A DNA stretch of 64,000 nt, taken from Letharia columbiana. Lineage: Eukaryota; Ascomycota; Lecanoromycetes; Lecanorales; Parmeliaceae. The notes below the pieces were generated by a model, which was not told the DNA's origin, searched no databases, and saw nothing but the letters and a program-made list of their open reading frames with translations. Location: NCBI RefSeq assembly GCF_014066305.1, contig NW_023501079.1, positions 124,001-188,000 on the forward strand, read 5' to 3'. Shown piece after piece: positions 60,409-64,000 of the stretch (positions are counted from its first letter, which is position 1; every line of letters starts with the position of its first letter). A program made the translations under genes and the position numbers.

Positions 60409-62004
60409 ATGGAGCAAACCTCGATCGAAGACTTTCAGGACTACCACAACCAGCAGCCCGTCGGGGATGTAGATGAAGGACCGCGCTTATCACCAGAGCC
60501 TCTTGACATGGGAGAATATATAGGACGCTGCTTTGAAGATGACCAGGCATCGCTATCCGGCTCAGCACACCACTCGCCTGACGAAGCCGTCTTCGATCGT
60601 CCCTCTCGCACAAGCTCTCCTCGCACGTCGCATGGCTCTGACGACGATGTCTCAGTGCTAGAATCGTCCTACGAGCCTCAGAATCATCCAACACCATTCA
60701 CACCTCTCAAGACTCGATCGCGCTTTCGAAATCCTTCTTCCGTACGAGCAATGCAGATGGACACTACGCCTCCACATCTAGCCACTCCATCCTCGCAACA
60801 GCGTCAAAGACTATATACGCCCTCCAAACAGGGTACACCACGTTCCGCCCGCTCACACCGCAGTGTCATAAGTTCGCCCTCCAAACTCAGCCCCATCAAG
60901 AAAGTGAAAAAGGAATACCCCCTTGTCCTCCTTCACGTCACTCTTCTTCCAATGCCGCTTTCCTACACGCCTGAAATCCTCGAGACTGCTCTCCCACCAT
61001 CTATCCTTGCGAATTGGAAGCTTCTTCAAGAAAAAGCTACCGACACTGTCCTCGAGCGCGGTATCCTCATCCCGCATCCTAGGGAAGATTACGACCTTCT
61101 GGAAGAGCGATTGCTTGAATCTCTAGAATTGAAGATACCACGTATACTGAAATGCGGCCACTTTCACCTATCTCCGGAAGAAGAGGCCGACATAGCGGCT
61201 GAGTCGGACGAGGAAGCCGATACCGACGCCAACGATGCGGACATCTGTCTCGATTGCGGGCGGCGCATACGTGATGGGAAATTTGGCAGCGCTGGTACAG
61301 GAAGCAAAAGATGGGACATCAAGCTCTTCGCTGCAAACGGGCTCATGAGGGCAGGGGCGTGGAGCGCAGCATGGCGGGAGATGGAGAGAGTGGATGTGGA
61401 GATCTTGCCTTGGATGGAGGAGGATATGAAGCGTGAGTTGGAGCTGAGAAGAGAAGAAGATGAAAGAACAAGAGCGGAACACTCGCATGCAGAGAGGGAG
61501 GAGGGAATCGGAGGCTTGGACGACGCAAGGTTGAGGGAGATATATGGACATGATGCGCAGGCTTTTGTCGATGGTTTGGGGGATGAGATACCTGCGGCTG
61601 CATCGACACCTCAGCGGACACCTTTCCAGATGCCTATGGAGAGCAAGGAAGATGTGCCGCTTTGGGACCTTCTGCGAGATTACATGTACCATGCGGCCCA
61701 GGACCGTCGCAACATCGCCATTTTTCTTCTCAGCATTGTCGTTTTGTTTCTCTCGATGGGCTCGTTTACATCAAGTCGAAGAGATACGGAAGTTCTAGAT
61801 ATGAACCACGCCATTCGGACACCTATAGCGCAAGCTTCGGCCTACAGCACTGACCCTATACCTAAAGCTTCTGTATCCGTCACGGGCGCGGCCTCATCCG
61901 CACCGTCTTCACTCCTAGAACCACAGGAGCGTGACGAGCAAGACCAGTCGGCCTCTTGGACTGAGACAGCCGAAGACGTGGCGAGAGAGATGCTTGAAGA
62001 CTGA
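60409..62004 (+). CDS. conserved fungal protein with Cys-rich motif and C-terminal membrane anchor
   Basis: Intronless, 531 residues, function not recognised. Residues 1-165 are Ser/Thr/Pro-rich and basic, with several SP/TP sites (TPFTPLKTRSR, SSPSKLSPIKK), probably disordered and phosphorylated. A compact domain begins at about 170 (PLVLLHVTLLPMPLSY), includes KCGHF at about 249 and CLDCGRR at about 279, a likely Zn site of CxH plus CxxC type with an acidic insert between, and continues with RWDIKLFAANGLMRAGAWSA. A Glu/Arg-rich helical stretch (about 345-375) follows. A single hydrophobic segment, NIAIFLLSIVVLFLSMGSF, lies at about 435-453, followed by an 80-residue tail. This suggests a membrane protein with its large domain facing the cytoplasm or nucleoplasm, perhaps of the nuclear envelope/ER; that is inference. 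The start is the first ATG of the frame. Confidence 0.8.
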   Translation: MEQTSIEDFQDYHNQQPVGDVDEGPRLSPEPLDMGEYIGRCFEDDQASLSGSAHHSPDEAVFDRPSRTSSPRTSHGSDDDVSVLESSYEPQNHPTPFTPLKTRSRFRNPSSVRAMQMDTTPPHLATPSSQQRQRLYTPSKQGTPRSARSHRSVISSPSKLSPIKKVKKEYPLVLLHVTLLPMPLSYTPEILETALPPSILANWKLLQEKATDTVLERGILIPHPREDYDLLEERLLESLELKIPRILKCGHFHLSPEEEADIAAESDEEADTDANDADICLDCGRRIRDGKFGSAGTGSKRWDIKLFAANGLMRAGAWSAAWREMERVDVEILPWMEEDMKRELELRREEDERTRAEHSHAEREEGIGGLDDARLREIYGHDAQAFVDGLGDEIPAAASTPQRTPFQMPMESKEDVPLWDLLRDYMYHAAQDRRNIAIFLLSIVVLFLSMGSFTSSRRDTEVLDMNHAIRTPIAQASAYSTDPIPKASVSVTGAASSAPSSLLEPQERDEQDQSASWTETAEDVAREMLED

Positions 62005-63033
62005 GTGGGCCGAGAACATGTGGTGTTGAACGAGGCGTAGTACACAGGAATGGAGTGTAGATCGAATTTAATGTCCGGATTTTTTGTCGCTTTTTTGTTC
62101 GTTCAATGGCCGAGATACCACACTGTAATTAGCAAGCCAACTGAGCGTGTCTGGACCTTCATGTTGCGGATCTTTGGAATTGATCCCCTCGAACAGATTT
62201 TGACATACCGTCTCCCTTATCAAATCATTCTCTTGTTCAGCGGATCATTGCCTGAAAGTGCGTCTGCCACCCTGTGAGAAATCCCATAGCATGGACAGGT
62301 TTCCCCCGTCAGCATTGGCTGCTGACGCGTAGAAGTAGTCGAGCTAACGTCCTCAAGAGGACCATTTGGGTCTCAAGATGCAATGGCTTGAACAATTGTC
62401 ACTGTTTCGGGCGGCGCATCTGCACCTTGCAAAACGAAGGATAGTTCAGGTCCATCATGTCGCCCAGTCAGTCAAGTCAGCCAATCTCACTACATACAGC
62501 CCGAAAACCGGACCTGTTTCAAGTGGTTTGCTTTGACGCGCCAGGAACGTCCATCTTTCATGCTATACCTCGGGCTTGGAAAATGGAGATCAGTCAGGTC
62601 AGAACCACCCCCTCTAGATGCTCTTGACTCAAAAGGAACCTATAAATATCACGTAAAGCTTTACCATCGACCCGCTCCGTGTCAGACAGTCCGACTGGAC
62701 TCTGAATATTGGAGTAATCACTGACTCCCATGCCCTGTACAATTGGCTTTCCACGGTACCAATTGCACAAATTGGGTTTGGCCAACTCTGGATGTGAACT
62801 GGGAACAACACTAGAACGACATGTCCGAGGTCATTCACCTCTTCACTCAGGACTCGCAATGATAGGATGAGCGACCTCCGCCACCAGCCCCCCTTTCCCT
62901 CCTTCCCCAACATTTGTAAAGATGCAGAGGACAAGAGGTCACTGGTTCGGTCCCTCTGTATTAATTCATTGGCTCACTTCTCGAGTCTAGGGAGTCAAGA
63001 CGGATTCGCTTCGACTACAACAATTTCATGTTC
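62005..63033. other. intergenic, convergent 3' flanks, no gene seen
   Basis: Lies between a + gene and a - gene. Short open frames only; none supported. TTTTTTGTC and similar T-rich strings just after 62,080 could serve in 3' end formation of the anchored protein gene. Confidence 0.55.
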
Positions 63034-64000
63034 TTACAGCAAGAAGAGTGCTTTCGCGATACATTCGGGTCCTCCTACAAGATTAACGTCTGTAAAACAA
63101 GTCTCGCAAATCCGATCCATAACGAAAACGCGGTCGCCTCGTCTTACGCCGAGCACTGCCAGCGCCAGCTTCGCGTCCCAATTATCATGTGCCATCGCCA
63201 CAGCCGGGCTTCTCGGATGCTCCAAGAATTCATCCCAATTCTTGATTGTCACAATGGCCGGAAAGCTCTGTTTCGGGTCAAAGGCTTCCACAGAAGCGTG
63301 GTTGCAAAAGGATTTGTAGAAGAACTCATGATCCGGTTGATTGCATCCTTTGCTCAGAGCCTGCAGGACGTCCAGATCACCGATCCATTTGCCACGATCG
63401 TACACCGAGACGAGTGACTCGATGATGTAGGCTTCAGCGTCTCGACGTCCGCGACCCGCTTCGCCAACATCAACTGGAATGCACCAGTCTGTGAAAGAGA
63501 GATGGAGACTTGTGCCGGTGAAGGCGTTCGTTACCGTTCCATCAAAGTCTTCTCGGTCGATAAATTTCCAGTTATCAATCCCTGGGGCCAGCGTCTGAGG
63601 GTCTGCTGGTGGTACCAGGAGAATGAGCCCTGCCTTGCCAACATTGCCATGAAGTCGACACACGGCATTTGCAGGTTGACGCTCCGCAGGATCACATATG
63701 AGCCACGCAGCGACGTATATGGAGTCACCAGAAGAGAGCGCCATAACATTGGTGAACTGGGACGGGTTCATATCCAAGCCGTCAGACTCGAAGTAGGCGA
63801 TGCAAGCAAATGTGTTCAATCGATCCAACAGGCTGATGGAAGAAAGACAACTTTGGGTCTCGCCCTTAACATATTGAGCCCATTTTGCACCAAAGATTGG
63901 CTTCGTAACGGCATTGGGGCTGATCGTGGCGCCATCGAACCCGTTGTAGACCTTGTACGCGGCGGCTAGGGCTTTGAGAGAATCGAAATATTTGGAGTCT
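63034..64000 (-). CDS. partial conserved fungal protein of unknown function
   Basis: The frame is open from the right edge of the window to a stop at 63,034, giving about 320 residues of the C-terminal part; the start lies outside. It reads KVYNGFDGATISPNAVTKPI near the edge, then LLDRLNTFACIAYFESDGLD, PSQFTNVMALSSGDSIYVAA, a GNVGKAGLILLVPP stretch, TSLHLSFTDWCIPVDVG, and RGRRDAEAYIIESLVSVYDRG followed by KWIGDLDVL. These phrases are typical of a fungal family of uncharacterised proteins common in Leotiomycetes and Sordariomycetes; I know no function for it. It continues with LGVRRGDRVFVMDRICETCF and ends KALFLL. The stop overlaps a GTAAGA donor-like string, so the true C-terminus may lie in a further exon. 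Confidence 0.75.
   Translation of the reverse strand, partial: DSKYFDSLKALAAAYKVYNGFDGATISPNAVTKPIFGAKWAQYVKGETQSCLSSISLLDRLNTFACIAYFESDGLDMNPSQFTNVMALSSGDSIYVAAWLICDPAERQPANAVCRLHGNVGKAGLILLVPPADPQTLAPGIDNWKFIDREDFDGTVTNAFTGTSLHLSFTDWCIPVDVGEAGRGRRDAEAYIIESLVSVYDRGKWIGDLDVLQALSKGCNQPDHEFFYKSFCNHASVEAFDPKQSFPAIVTIKNWDEFLEHPRSPAVAMAHDNWDAKLALAVLGVRRGDRVFVMDRICETCFTDVNLVGGPECIAKALFLL

Overview
The window comes from a filamentous ascomycete (Pezizomycotina). Introns are short (about 47-160 nt) with GTAAGT/GTGAGT-type donors and CTAAC-type branch sites. The genes include a con-6 conidiation-family remnant, a fungal Zn(II)2Cys6 regulator and a carboxypeptidase Y. The left half carries the mark of repeat-induced point mutation (RIP). 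Genus cannot be fixed from the sequence alone.

Layout. Bases 1 to about 33,180 are one AT-rich, gene-free block in which CA and TG dinucleotides are almost absent and TA is everywhere, the product of RIP on transposons. Mutated Ty3/gypsy polyproteins can still be read: a chromodomain-type element on + (about 0.56-3.7 kb), an element on - bounded by LTR fragments (5.80-13.24 kb), and a third family present as a + copy (about 16.25-25.65 kb) and inverted segments (13.41-16.01 and 26.53-32.25 kb). Inside the integrase of the second element sits a GC-rich, unmutated 963-bp insertion (7,041-8,003). It has 136-bp direct terminal repeats that differ at one base, a GTGCC target duplication and tRNA-like promoter boxes. 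It is the most unusual object in the window.

At about 33,180 the composition switches abruptly to an ordinary gene-rich segment. In order: a HAD-like hydrolase (+), a long disordered/coiled-coil fungal protein (-), carboxypeptidase Y (-), two decayed genes (con-6-like on -, zinc-type alcohol dehydrogenase on +), a tRNA-like remnant (-), the Hsp104-type disaggregase (+, with a heat-shock element upstream), a 3.6-kb stretch without a gene I can support, a Zn2Cys6 transcription factor with a 13-nt exon (-), a 5.2-kb non-coding stretch, the mitochondrial phosphate carrier (+), a C-terminally membrane-anchored protein (+), and a partial conserved fungal protein running off the right edge (-).

The intact genes are housekeeping genes (protein folding, vacuolar proteolysis, mitochondrial phosphate import) and do not form a metabolic cluster. 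The interest lies in the genome-defence landscape, the fresh small retroelement in it, and the two pseudogenes between carboxypeptidase Y and Hsp104. Exon coordinates were worked out by hand from splice signals and reading-frame continuity; all intact gene models given with exons sum to a multiple of three.
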